64,000 nt of DNA from Brucella pecoris (GCF_006376675.1 NZ_VEWK01000010.1:62001-126000); one strand, 5' to 3'. Positions 16,694 through 25,393 are shown, numbered from the stretch's first letter. Numbers and translations: made by a program. Notes: generated by a model from the letters alone, not told the origin.

Positions 16694-17374
16694 ATGATTC
16701 AGCCCGCCCAGAACACCCCAAGCGAAACCATCGCAGCCCGTATCAGCCGCATTCTCGCCGACCGCATTATCGCGGGCGAAATCGAGCCCGGCGCGAAACT
16801 GCGACAGGATCACATTGCCGAAGAATTCGAGACCAGCCATGTGCCGGTCCGCGAAGCCTTCCGGCGGCTGGAGGCTCAGGGACTTGCCGTGTCAGAACCA
16901 CGTCGGGGCGTGCGGGTTGCGTCGTTCGACATCGGCGAGATCAAGGAAGTGGCGGAGATGCGGGCCGCTTTGGAAGTGCTGGCGCTGCGCCATGCCGCAC
17001 CGCACATCACGCAAGCAACGCTCGATGCCGCCGAACAGGCCACACTGGAAGGCGACAAATCACGCGATGTCAGAAGCTGGGAAGACGCCAACCGCCGCTT
17101 CCATCGGCTCATACTCGAACCATGCAACATGCCGCGTCTGCTTGCAGCCATCGACGATCTCCACGCTGCCAGCGCCCGGTTTCTCTTCGCGACATGGCGC
17201 TCGGAATGGGAAACCCGCACTGATCACGATCATCGCGCCATATTGCGGGCGCTGCGTCAGAACGATGTCGAAAGCGCGGTTACGATTCTCGCCCGGCATG
17301 TGCAATGGATTGGACATCGCCCGGTCAAGACAGCATCGGGCAAGACGCGCGATTCGTTTGCGATTGTCGGCTGA
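16694..17374 (+). CDS. bioR: BioR, GntR-family repressor of biotin genes
   Basis: The 226-residue protein has an N-terminal GntR winged helix (about 12-75, with ITDRIIAGEIEPG-like text and VPVREAFRRLEAQGL) and a helical FCD ligand-binding domain with ARHVQWIG near the end. The name rests on two things: it is followed by bioY, and both genes carry the BioR operator TTATCTATAA. No Shine-Dalgarno fits before the ATG, so the mRNA may be nearly leaderless. BioR controls biotin synthesis and uptake. Confidence 0.85.
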   Translation: MIQPAQNTPSETIAARISRILADRIIAGEIEPGAKLRQDHIAEEFETSHVPVREAFRRLEAQGLAVSEPRRGVRVASFDIGEIKEVAEMRAALEVLALRHAAPHITQATLDAAEQATLEGDKSRDVRSWEDANRRFHRLILEPCNMPRLLAAIDDLHAASARFLFATWRSEWETRTDHDHRAILRALRQNDVESAVTILARHVQWIGHRPVKTASGKTRDSFAIVG

Positions 17375-17546
17375 CGCCATCGCAAACGCACCGCTCCTGT
17401 TTTCATTGCTCTCAATATTCACGTGCATTCCAAGCTGCGGGATTGGCCTCCTGCGCGTGACACCCACAGCAACATGCCGTTCAGGTTGCACCACCTCTTG
17501 CGTTTATCGTCGGGGACGCTAAGAAGATATAGATCGAATTTCAATT

Positions 17547-17556
17547 TTATCTATAA
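17547..17556. promoter_or_regulatory. BioR box before bioY
   Basis: TTATCTATAA, identical to the box at 16680, lies 12 bases before the bioY start and overlaps the likely transcription start or ribosome-binding region. Binding by BioR would repress biotin uptake when biotin is ample. Confidence 0.85.
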
Positions 17557-17568
17557 TTTGAGGAAGCC

Positions 17569-18144
17569 ATGACGACCATCACGCAGACGCGTCCATCCTT
17601 CAGCCCGCTCAATCTGGAATCCCGTTCCCCTGCGATGCGCCTTGCCGCCGTCGCCTTTGGCACGCTGGTTCTCGCCATCTCGTCGCAGATTGAAGTTCCG
17701 ATGATTCCGGTTCCGATCACGCTGCAGACCCTGATCGTTCCGCTGATCGGTGCGCTCTATGGCTGGCGTCTCGGCATGGCCACTGTTCTGGCCTGGCTCG
17801 GCGAAGCCATGCTCGGCCTTCCGGTTCTTGCAGGCGGTGCCGGTGGTCTTCCGCATTTTGCAGGCCCGACCGCAGGCTATCTCGTATCTTTCCCGATTAT
17901 CGCCGCCCTGACTGGCTACCTGGCCGAACGTGGCTGGAACGGTAACCGCGTCGGCCTCGCCTTCGTCTCGTTCCTTGCTGCCAACGTGATCTGCCTCGCT
18001 CTTGGTGCGGTCTGGCTGTCCAGCATCATCGGTGTCGAGAAAGCAGTTGCCTTCGGCGTAACACCATTCCTCGCCGGTGCCCTCATCAAGTCGGCCCTTG
18101 GTGCTGCGATCCTCAAGGCTATCGCCCGCGACGGCAAAGCCTGA
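17569..18144 (+). CDS. bioY: BioY, biotin transporter substrate-binding subunit
   Basis: The 191-residue membrane protein has about six helices and the BioY signature VPMIPVPITLQTL near residue 44 and GGAGGLPHFAGPTAGYL around 88. BioY binds biotin as the S component of an ECF transporter, or works alone. A good Shine-Dalgarno (GAGGAAG) precedes the ATG. No bioM/bioN genes follow, so it either acts alone or uses a distant module. A DUF1284 gene starts 19 bases after its stop. Confidence 0.93.
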   Translation: MTTITQTRPSFSPLNLESRSPAMRLAAVAFGTLVLAISSQIEVPMIPVPITLQTLIVPLIGALYGWRLGMATVLAWLGEAMLGLPVLAGGAGGLPHFAGPTAGYLVSFPIIAALTGYLAERGWNGNRVGLAFVSFLAANVICLALGAVWLSSIIGVEKAVAFGVTPFLAGALIKSALGAAILKAIARDGKA

Positions 18145-18163
18145 TCGCCCAGGTGACGGCCAG

Positions 18164-18604
18164 GTGACAGTACGCCTGCGCGGCCATCATCTCCTTTGCA
18201 TGCTGACTTATGTCGGCAAAGGCTACAGCCCGGCTTTCGTCGAAAACTACGACAGGATTGCCGGGCGGTTGAGCGAAGGGGAAGATATCCTTCTGGTCGA
18301 TGGCCCGGACGACATATGCGCGCCCCTGCTCTGCGGGGGCGATTGCCATTGTTACGAAGCGAGCATCCGTGAGCGTGACCGGCTGGCATTGGAGGCCGTG
18401 GGGGAACTTTTCGGCCAGACGCTCTCTACGCAGAAGGCTTTTGAACTCGACACGGAGCGCCTTGTCGTAATGCGCAACGCTTTTGCAAAAGGCGCATTGC
18501 GCAAAGCCTGCGAGCGGTGCGAATGGTCGGACCTCTGTACAAGAATTGCCACGGCAGACCAGTTTCACGGCGTTAAAATAACAAGGCCACCCGTCTCGGG
18601 ATGA
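18164..18604 (+). CDS. DUF1284 protein, cysteine-rich
   Basis: The 146-residue product starts with GTG (VTVRLRGHHLLCMLTYVGKG). It has nine cysteines, grouped as CAPLLCGGDCHC in the middle and CERCEWSDLC near the end, suggesting a metal or iron-sulfur site. This is the DUF1284 family, with no established function. It sits 19 bases after bioY and is probably cotranscribed, so a link to biotin or to an iron-sulfur enzyme is possible but unproven. Its stop codon lies inside a 13-bp perfect hairpin. Confidence 0.78.
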   Translation: MTVRLRGHHLLCMLTYVGKGYSPAFVENYDRIAGRLSEGEDILLVDGPDDICAPLLCGGDCHCYEASIRERDRLALEAVGELFGQTLSTQKAFELDTERLVVMRNAFAKGALRKACERCEWSDLCTRIATADQFHGVKITRPPVSG

Positions 18605-18615
18605 GACGGGTGGCC
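18585..18615. terminator. Hairpin spanning the DUF1284 stop codon
   Basis: Perfect 13-bp arms (18585-18597 and 18603-18615; GGCCACCCGTCTC type) surround a 5-base loop. The gene's TGA stop is in the loop edge. It lies between convergent genes and may terminate both; on the minus side the tail is TTGTTATTTT, on the plus side no T-run is present. Confidence 0.65.
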
Positions 18616-18632
18616 TCCTTGCATACCGCCTT

Positions 18633-19379
18633 TTATTGCTGGTTCTTGCGCTTTCGCCGTACCAGCATGTTGAGCGCCTCAACCAGCGCCGAGAAGCCCA
18701 TAGCAGCGTAGATATAGCCCTTCGGCACATGGAAGCCGAAACCATCGGCAATCAACGTCATACCGATCATCAGCAGGAAGCCCAGCGCCAGCATGACGAT
18801 GGTCGGGTTCGCCGCGATGAACCGCGACAACGGATCGGCTGCAAGCAGCATGACGGTAACGGCTGCGACCACGGCGATCACCATGATGGCGATCTCGTCG
18901 GTCATGCCGACGGCGGTGATGATCGAGTCGACCGAGAAAACCAGATCGAGGATAAGGATCTGAACAATGGCGGCGCTCATGGTGAGCTGGGCCACTTTGC
19001 CGCCGATATTCTCCTTGCCGTCATCGGGATCAACCGTGTGGTGGATTTCCTTGGTCGCCTTCCAGACAAGAAACAGTCCACCAGCAATCAGGATGATGTC
19101 ACGCCAGGAGAAGCCGTGGCCGAACGCCTCGAAGATTGGGTCCTTGAGCTGGACGATGATCGAAATGGTGAAAAGGAGCGCCAGACGCAGAATGAGCGCC
19201 GCACCGATACCGATACGGCGTGCGCGAGCCTGCTGCGAAGCGGGCAGCTTGTTGGTCAGGATCGAGATAAAGATCAGGTTGTCGATACCGAGGACGATTT
19301 CCATCGTCACCAGCGTAACCAGCGCCGCCCAACCGGCGGGGGTTGAAAGAAACCCCAGATACTCAGTGAAAAAATCCAT
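18633..19379 (-). CDS. TerC-family integral membrane protein
   Basis: The 248-residue protein has seven predicted membrane helices and the conserved acidic motifs of the TerC family: GIDNLIFISI near residue 31 and VFSVDSIITAVGM near residue 132. Recent work connects the family to manganese export or metalation of secreted proteins; older names refer to tellurium resistance. Isolated gene; no ter cluster is nearby, so a tellurite role is not suggested. Confidence 0.9.
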   Translation of the reverse strand: MDFFTEYLGFLSTPAGWAALVTLVTMEIVLGIDNLIFISILTNKLPASQQARARRIGIGAALILRLALLFTISIIVQLKDPIFEAFGHGFSWRDIILIAGGLFLVWKATKEIHHTVDPDDGKENIGGKVAQLTMSAAIVQILILDLVFSVDSIITAVGMTDEIAIMVIAVVAAVTVMLLAADPLSRFIAANPTIVMLALGFLLMIGMTLIADGFGFHVPKGYIYAAMGFSALVEALNMLVRRKRKNQQ

Positions 19380-19516
19380 TAAACTGCGTCCCCTTGCAAA
19401 AAAACTCGTTGCAAGGAGATAAGAACTCGCAAGGTCTGTTCAACTGGCTGAAACAGGCTGGCCTATGATAGCGAGCAGGTTATAGATAACATCATACTTC
19501 AGAGTAAAATAAGACG

Positions 19517-20341
19517 TTATCGCCAGAATGCCGGAATGGTTTCTTCCAGATGCGCACCGATGCGCAAGGGAGCAATCTTTTCGGCAAGCCCCGTACGGTC
19601 TGAAATCTCTATACCCACACCGCAGATGGTTGCAGGGCCGTTGGCTGCCTCAAAGCGCCCTTTCGGCACCTTCGACAGGAAACGGTTGAGTGGCTCTTCC
19701 TTGTCCATGCCGAGCGAGGAATCGTAATCGCCGCACATGCCTGCATCGGACATATAGGCTGTGCCGTTGCGCAGTATCTGGCAGTCTGCCGTCGGCACAT
19801 GCGTATGCGTTCCAACAACGGCGCTGGCGCGGCCATCAACGAAGTGACCGAAACACTGCTTTTCACTTGTCGCTTCGGCATGGAAGTCGAAAAAGACCGC
19901 GTCGGCTTGCTCGCCGAGCGGACAGGCTTCCAGAATTTTTTCGGCCGCGATAAACGGATCGTTGAGATCGGGATGCATGAACACCCGGCCCATGACGTTC
20001 GAAACCAGAACGCGGGCGCCGTTCTTGGCGATATAAAGCCCCTCGCCTTTTCCGGCCGTCCCTTTCGGGAAATTTGCCGGGCGCAAAAAGCGATCCTCGC
20101 GCCTGGAGAAATCCAAAGCCTCGCGCTGATCCCACACGTGGTTGCCCGTCGTGACGACGTCGGCACCCGCACGAATGGTATCGTGAAAAATCTCTTCCGT
20201 AATGCCAAAACCGCCCGCGGCGTTTTCGCCGTTGACGATGACGAAGTCCAGCTTCAGATCGGAAATCAGCCCCGGCAGCTTTTCATAAACTGCGGTACGG
20301 CCCGACCGGCCCACCATATCACCAAGAAAAAGCAATCTCAT
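19517..20341 (-). CDS. YmdB-family metallophosphoesterase
   Basis: The 274-residue protein matches the TIGR00282/YmdB family. It begins MRLLFLGDMVGRSGR and has VNGENAAGGFG, TTGNHVWDQ and VGTHTHVPTAD, which hold the dinuclear metal site. Family members hydrolyse 2',3'-cyclic nucleotides in vitro and influence biofilm and motility in Bacillus. It starts 9 bases after the formyl-THF cyclo-ligase stop, so the two form an operon. Confidence 0.92.
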   Translation of the reverse strand: MRLLFLGDMVGRSGRTAVYEKLPGLISDLKLDFVIVNGENAAGGFGITEEIFHDTIRAGADVVTTGNHVWDQREALDFSRREDRFLRPANFPKGTAGKGEGLYIAKNGARVLVSNVMGRVFMHPDLNDPFIAAEKILEACPLGEQADAVFFDFHAEATSEKQCFGHFVDGRASAVVGTHTHVPTADCQILRNGTAYMSDAGMCGDYDSSLGMDKEEPLNRFLSKVPKGRFEAANGPATICGVGIEISDRTGLAEKIAPLRIGAHLEETIPAFWR

Positions 20342-20350
20342 GAGACTGCC

Positions 20351-20950
20351 TTATAAACCTGCGCCAAGCGAACGCAAGCCGCTCTCGGTCAGGATCTGAT
20401 CGAGCGCAATATCGTGCGGCTCATCGGGCACACGCTCGACCTCCTGGCAGTCAAAGGCCATGCCGATCAGAAGCGGCTGCAGGCCGCGCTCCGTGAAACG
20501 CGCCAGCGCGCGGTCGTAATGTCCCGCACCGTAGCCAAGCCGATGTCCGCGCCGGTCAAAGCCCGCAAGCGGCATCAGCATGATCGCTGGGTCAACCAGT
20601 GGTGCATCTTCTCCGGGGCCCATCGTGCCGAAACCCGTCTGACGCAATCGGGCATCGGGCAGATATTCGCGAAAGGCAATCGTTTCCTTGTCCAGAACAA
20701 CCGGGAGGCAGAGCCGCGCGCCTTTGGCACGAAGGGCCGACAACAGCGGGCGCGGGTCGATTTCGGAACGGATCGGCCAGTAGCCTGCGATCAGCGTACC
20801 TTTGGGAACGTCGATCGCGGTTTCACCCTTTTTGGCTGCAGCCAGGGAAGCCTCATAATGAAAGCGGGGATCAAGCGCATCGCGAACTGCCAGAATCTTG
20901 CGCCTAAGCTCCTGCTTTTCCAGACCGGGGCTACGCTCCGTCGCCGTCAT
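20351..20950 (-). CDS. ygfA: 5-formyltetrahydrofolate cyclo-ligase
   Basis: The 199-residue protein begins MTATERSPGLEKQELRRKIL and contains the ATP/folate motif YGAGHYDRALAR near the C-terminus. It converts 5-formyl-THF to 5,10-methenyl-THF. The frame opens further to 20998, but a Shine-Dalgarno (AGGGAG) fits the ATG at 20950. In many proteobacteria this gene directly follows 6S RNA; here a membrane protein gene lies between. Confidence 0.9.
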   Translation of the reverse strand: MTATERSPGLEKQELRRKILAVRDALDPRFHYEASLAAAKKGETAIDVPKGTLIAGYWPIRSEIDPRPLLSALRAKGARLCLPVVLDKETIAFREYLPDARLRQTGFGTMGPGEDAPLVDPAIMLMPLAGFDRRGHRLGYGAGHYDRALARFTERGLQPLLIGMAFDCQEVERVPDEPHDIALDQILTESGLRSLGAGL

Positions 20951-21010
20951 TCCAAGCCACTCCCTACTGCCATGTTTCATCATGCAGTGGAACCGCATTG
21001 AGCCGATCCG

Positions 21011-22006
21011 TCAAGTGATCCCGCCCGCCCTTTGCGCGATCTTCTCTGAACGGTCGCGAATGACCTTCAAAACGACGCCGTGGAAGTCGTTCAGGAACAG
21101 TCTGCCCCACAGATCACAGTAGAAATCGATCGGAGTTGCGATCTGATAACGGGTTGTCAGTGTGAGACGCGTATGGCCGTTCGCCAGCGGTTCGAGACGA
21201 TAATCCCCTTGCGCAAGCTTCAGATAGGAGCTGTCGACCTTGATATGCGCTTCAACCTCGGGCGGTATGGAACCCGGACCGAAGCGGAAATCCCACGCCA
21301 GAAGCCGGTTTTCCTCCCACTGGGTCACGATTTCCTGAAAGTTGACACCATGTGTCCACTGCAAGTCGCGCACCGCGCCGATGCCTGTGCCGTTCAGCCT
21401 TGCGTCCACCGGCTGCGGCACGCCAATTATACCATGGCTGAATGTCCACGACAGCTCGTCGGGGCGCACATTGCGGATTTCAACCGTTTGCTGCCAGACG
21501 ACTTCCGGCGCCGCCGCGATCTCGACCACCGTCGTCACAGCACCATCATGGGGGTTGTAGGACATTTGAAGTTCGGCTGGCAGAACAAGTAGCGGCAGCG
21601 CGATCACCAGCGTCGTTGTGCGACGCGAGCGAAACTGCCGGATGATCCACAAGGTCACAGCCGAACCGAGTGCCGAAAACACCATGAAGAATGGAGCGGC
21701 CATGACCACGCAAATCCCGGCTTCATGGAAAAGGATCATACTGGTGACGACAAGCCCGGCGATGATGGCCCATCCCATACGGACATGCCGCCACAGGCTC
21801 TTTTGGGCACGCGGGTCGGAAAGGCTGGAAGCAAGACTGGCGACAGCCATCGGCAGCAGCATCAGCCCGGCAATGACGGGCATCGCATTCACATAGTGGC
21901 GCGACCAGATCATGATATAAAGCAGAAGACCGTAGATGAATGCGATGGGTATCGCGACGGCCAGTCTTTCAGATGAATCGGGTAGTGCTGATTGGGGAGA
22001 AGTCAT
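21011..22006 (-). CDS. Membrane protein with SRPBCC (polyketide-cyclase-like) domain
   Basis: The product of 331 residues has four membrane helices in the first half (about 15-140) and a soluble SRPBCC lipid-binding-like domain from about 155 to the end (VEIAAAPEVVWQQTVEI, and the late FHGVVLKVIRDRSEK helix). A GTG at 22033 could add nine residues. It lies in the gap between 6S RNA and the cyclo-ligase gene. The two-part architecture suggests a membrane-held lipid or hydrophobic ligand binder; function unknown. Confidence 0.75.
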   Translation of the reverse strand: MTSPQSALPDSSERLAVAIPIAFIYGLLLYIMIWSRHYVNAMPVIAGLMLLPMAVASLASSLSDPRAQKSLWRHVRMGWAIIAGLVVTSMILFHEAGICVVMAAPFFMVFSALGSAVTLWIIRQFRSRRTTTLVIALPLLVLPAELQMSYNPHDGAVTTVVEIAAAPEVVWQQTVEIRNVRPDELSWTFSHGIIGVPQPVDARLNGTGIGAVRDLQWTHGVNFQEIVTQWEENRLLAWDFRFGPGSIPPEVEAHIKVDSSYLKLAQGDYRLEPLANGHTRLTLTTRYQIATPIDFYCDLWGRLFLNDFHGVVLKVIRDRSEKIAQRAGGIT

Positions 22007-22124
22007 AAAAAAGCGCGAACTGTTGAGATTCACGCATGTTTACGAACAAATTGTCCGCCAGATCAAGCTCTTAACTATCCTGCGAAAGCCTGAACAAAGA
22101 AAGTGGCGACCACGACGACCGATG

Positions 22125-22265
22125 GTAGTGATTGATCCCGGGAACCTACAAAGTAGGTGGGCGCCATATGCGAAAGCCCGCAAGCCTTCACAGGGACAGC
22201 TCCCTTAGAGATCAATAAGGCCCCGGGGATGCTGTTACACCTGTCGGGAAGCGCAGTTCGCCAAG
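22125..22265 (-). ncRNA. ssrS: 6S RNA
   Basis: The minus-strand sequence has the alphaproteobacterial 6S pattern: a segment reading CATCCCCGGGGCCTTATTGA, then the bubble region with GGGAGCTGTCCCTGTG, and a 3' part with GGCGCCCACCTAC. A -10-like TACTAT lies at 22273-22278 and predicts a start near 22265. Location between zapA and the formyl-THF cyclo-ligase gene is the conserved position of ssrS. 6S RNA binds RNA polymerase holoenzyme and lowers transcription in stationary phase. Ends are approximate (about 10 bases). Confidence 0.85.
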
Positions 22266-22350
22266 AGCCAATATAGTACCTGCCCAACAGGAACACCAGT
22301 GGCTTGCACCGGCTCAACAGGAAAACTTTTCAGAAAAATCCAAAACAGGA

Positions 22351-22716
22351 TTAGCTGCTTCTCGGTGCAATGCGTGAAGCCACCTGCTCGATGCGCGATG
22401 CCACATCCGACAGCATGCCGGTCAGGGCGGCATCGTTGCTATCGGCGCGACCAAGCGCTTCATCGCGTGCACGGCGGAGCGTTTCGACTTCGCTCTCCAG
22501 ACCGTTGATGCGCTTCTGCATCTCGGCCATCTCGTCCATGACCATGATCCCGGCCATGACGGTCAGGCGCAGATCACCGATTTCCCCGAAGGAGGTTTTG
22601 AGATGCGTGACATATTGGTCGAAACGGTCGGCAAGCCCGGACAGGTGCTCTTCCTGCCCTTCGTCACAGGCCATACGATAGGCCTTGCCATCGATGGTAA
22701 CGGTTACTGTCGCTAT
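22351..22716 (-). CDS. zapA: ZapA, FtsZ-ring-associated protein (start codon unusual)
   Basis: From 22716 the frame reads ATA GCG ACA GTA ... and gives the normal ZapA N-terminus (ATVTVTIDGKAYR) followed by the conserved helical coil with GIMVMDEMAEMQKRI. No ATG, GTG or TTG exists between the upstream in-frame stop (22726-22728) and an internal ATG at 22674. A strong GGAGG lies 5 bases before the ATA, so initiation at ATA is the best reading, giving 121 residues. Starting at the internal ATG would lose the first beta strand. ZapA bundles FtsZ filaments. It lies just after the DUF4164 gene. Confidence 0.85.
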   Translation of the reverse strand: MATVTVTIDGKAYRMACDEGQEEHLSGLADRFDQYVTHLKTSFGEIGDLRLTVMAGIMVMDEMAEMQKRINGLESEVETLRRARDEALGRADSNDAALTGMLSDVASRIEQVASRIAPRSS

Positions 22717-22725
22717 GATAGCCTC

Positions 22726-22998
22726 CTATCGGTCCAGAACGGCGCGGATTGTCTCCATCGCTGTCACAAGGCGGCGCGAAACTTCGCGGTTTGCAGCTTC
22801 CAGCCGCTCGGCACGTGCTTCCGACTGATCGAGTTCCTGGGCGAGACGGCTGCGATCCGCATTCATACGCTGCACCTCCTCCTCGGCCTCGGCGAAATCG
22901 CCTTCCTTGTCCAGCCGCAGATCGACCGCTTGTTCAAGCGTATTGAGTGCCTTTTCCAGCCGTTCCAAGACTTGCCTGAGGGTCGTTTCGGGTGCCAT
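22726..22998 (-). CDS. DUF4164 coiled-coil protein
   Basis: The 90-residue protein (MAPETTLRQVLERLEKALNT...) is predicted to be almost all coiled coil with regular Leu/Ala spacing. It matches the DUF4164 proteins found before zapA in Rhizobiales. A good Shine-Dalgarno (GGAAAGGAT) precedes 22998; the frame is open to 23145 but that part looks non-coding. Its TAG stop overlaps the Shine-Dalgarno region of zapA, so the two are coupled. A division role is suggested only by position. Confidence 0.82.
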   Translation of the reverse strand: MAPETTLRQVLERLEKALNTLEQAVDLRLDKEGDFAEAEEEVQRMNADRSRLAQELDQSEARAERLEAANREVSRRLVTAMETIRAVLDR

Positions 22999-23295
22999 CC
23001 ATATCCTTTCCAATGCCAATTCTTGGGCCAATTCGCGGGCCAAACCTGGGTATCGAATCGCGCCTGCGGGACGGGCATCTTTGAAAAGATTGTAATAATC
23101 GCCCGTCAGATAAGCAACAAATGAGGGGCTTATGTGAACGTTCATGCACCGTTATCGGTGCAAAAACGGCTTTTCGGTGATTGTTCTACAGCTTTCCACA
23201 CAACTCAATCGATTAGTCGCGGACAGTTTATTGCCCAAAACTCATCGGTTTATTGACTCCTTATACGCAGGTGCTATGTGTCCCGGTGCCTTCTG

Positions 23296-23344
23296 GAGCG
23301 TGATCCCGAAACGCATGACGCCGTTTTGGATACGGATCGTGCTC
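23296..23344. repeat. Single-hairpin repeat (GATCCCGAAA type) before tkt
   Basis: Outer arms GAGCGTGATCC and GGATCGTGCTC, with inner CCGAAA and TTTTGG, form an imperfect palindrome. It resembles the palindrome inserted at 48124-48177. It lies 58 bases before the tkt start, so it would be in the leader of that mRNA. Confidence 0.6.
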
Positions 23345-23401
23345 AGGCAAAGGCATCGCCGCAACCCCGTTAACCCCTCCCAAGGAAAGACGGCTGAGAC
23401 C

Positions 23402-25393
23402 ATGACCAATTCCGACAAACAAAACCAGATGGCCAACGCAATCCGCTTCCTCTCTATGGACGCGGTCGAGAAAGCCAATTCGGGCCATCCCGGCCTGCCG
23501 ATGGGTGCAGCCGATATAGCGACGACGCTTTATTCCCGTTTCCTCTCGCACGACCCGCAGAACCCGCATTGGCCGGATCGCGACCGTTTCGTGCTTTCTG
23601 CAGGTCACGGCTCGATGCTGCTTTATTCGCTGCTCTATCTTTCGGGCTACGAAGACATCACCATCGACGAGATCAAGAATTTCCGTCAGCTCGGTTCGCG
23701 CACGGCAGGCCACCCGGAATACGGTCACGCCGCCGGTATCGAAACGACGACCGGTCCGCTCGGACAGGGCATTGCCAATGCGGTTGGCATGGCGCTTTCC
23801 GAACGCATCCTCAATGCACAGTTCGGCGACAGCCTCGTCAACCATTACACCTATGCAATTGTCGGTGACGGCTGCCTCATGGAAGGTATCAGCCAGGAAG
23901 CCATCGCGCTTGCCGGTCATCTGAAGCTGAACAAGCTGATCGTGTTCTGGGATGACAACAACATCTCGATCGACGGCCCGGTCACGCTTTCCGACAATAC
24001 CGACCAGCCTGCCCGTTTCGCCGCTTCCGGCTGGAACACCATGGCTGTCGACGGTCATGACCAGGATGCGATTGCCAAAGCTATCGAACTGGCCAGGGTT
24101 TCAGACCGCCCGACGCTGATTGCCTGCAAGACGACCATCGGCTTCGGCGCACCGAACAAGGCCGGCACCAACAAGGTGCACGGCTCGCCGCTCGGTGCCG
24201 AAGAAATCGCTGCAACCCGCAAGGCGCTCGGCTGGAGCGCGGAACCTTTCGTCGTTCCGGCAGAAGTGCTGGACGGTTGGCGCGTGGCAGGTCTCAATGC
24301 CGCCAAGAAGCGTCAGGAATGGGAAAAGCGCTTTGCTGCTGCCGACGCGGAAACCCGCGCCGAATTCGAGCGCCGGATGCGTGGCGACCTGCCTTCGAAC
24401 TTCGATGCAACCATCATCGAATACAAGAAGAAGCTTTCCGCCGACAAGCCGAAGGTCGCAACCCGCAAGTCTTCGGAAATGGCTCTGGAAGTCATCAACG
24501 GTGTCGTGCCGGAAACTATCGGCGGTTCCGCTGACCTCACCGGCTCCAACAACACCAAGACGAGCCAGACCAAGGCCATAACGCCGGAAGATTACGGCCA
24601 GCGTTACGTCCATTACGGTATCCGTGAACACGGCATGGCAGCAGCCATGAACGGCATGACGCTGCATGGCGGTCTGATCCCTTACGGCGGCACTTTCCTG
24701 ACCTTCTCGGATTATTGCCGCCCGGCCATGCGTCTTTCCTCGCTGATGGGCATCCGCGTCGTTTACGTCATGACGCACGACTCCATCGGTCTTGGTGAAG
24801 ATGGCCCGACCCACCAGCCGGTCGAGCAGCTTGCCGCCTTGCGCGCCATTCCGAACCACAATGTGTTCCGCCCTGCCGACGCTGTCGAAGCGGCTGAATG
24901 CTGGCAGATTGCCCTGCAATCGAAGAAGACGCCGTCGACGATGGCTCTGACCCGCCAGAACCTGCCGACGGTCCGCACCGAACATCGCGATGAAAACTTG
25001 TCCGCTTTCGGCGCCTATGAACTTGCTGCGGCAAGCAAGGATGCCAAAGTGACGATCTTCGCGACCGGCTCGGAAGTGGAAATCGCGCTCAAGGCCCGCG
25101 ACCTGCTGGAAGGCAAGGGCATTGCCACCCGTGTCGTTTCCGTTCCTTGCTTCGAGCTTTTCGAACAGCAGAGCGACGCTTACAAGACGGCAACCATCGG
25201 CGATGCACCGGTCAAGGTGGCCATCGAAGCGGCAATCTCGCTCGGCTGGGAACGCTTCATCGGCGAAAACGGCATATTCATCGGCATGAAGGGCTTCGGC
25301 GCATCAGGCGAGATCAACGATCTCTACAAGCATTTCGGCATCACGGCAGAACATGCCGCCGAAGCTGCGGAGAAGAAGCTCAACGCCGCATGA
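23402..25393 (+). CDS. tkt: Transketolase
   Basis: The 663-residue enzyme has the thiamine-diphosphate motif GDGCLMEGISQEA, the N-terminal HPGLPMG loop and the C-terminal domain with SVPCFELFEQQ. It moves two-carbon units between sugar phosphates in the pentose phosphate pathway and Calvin-type reactions. A Shine-Dalgarno (AAGGAAAG) fits the ATG at 23402. It is the first gene of a carbon-metabolism series with gap, a glycolipid-binding-domain gene and pgk, but has its own hairpin after it. Confidence 0.97.
   Translation: MTNSDKQNQMANAIRFLSMDAVEKANSGHPGLPMGAADIATTLYSRFLSHDPQNPHWPDRDRFVLSAGHGSMLLYSLLYLSGYEDITIDEIKNFRQLGSRTAGHPEYGHAAGIETTTGPLGQGIANAVGMALSERILNAQFGDSLVNHYTYAIVGDGCLMEGISQEAIALAGHLKLNKLIVFWDDNNISIDGPVTLSDNTDQPARFAASGWNTMAVDGHDQDAIAKAIELARVSDRPTLIACKTTIGFGAPNKAGTNKVHGSPLGAEEIAATRKALGWSAEPFVVPAEVLDGWRVAGLNAAKKRQEWEKRFAAADAETRAEFERRMRGDLPSNFDATIIEYKKKLSADKPKVATRKSSEMALEVINGVVPETIGGSADLTGSNNTKTSQTKAITPEDYGQRYVHYGIREHGMAAAMNGMTLHGGLIPYGGTFLTFSDYCRPAMRLSSLMGIRVVYVMTHDSIGLGEDGPTHQPVEQLAALRAIPNHNVFRPADAVEAAECWQIALQSKKTPSTMALTRQNLPTVRTEHRDENLSAFGAYELAAASKDAKVTIFATGSEVEIALKARDLLEGKGIATRVVSVPCFELFEQQSDAYKTATIGDAPVKVAIEAAISLGWERFIGENGIFIGMKGFGASGEINDLYKHFGITAEHAAEAAEKKLNAA

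Noticed and set aside
18633..19379. Tellurite resistance locus
   Set aside because: Only one TerC-family gene is present; other ter genes are missing and TerC proteins are common without this phenotype.
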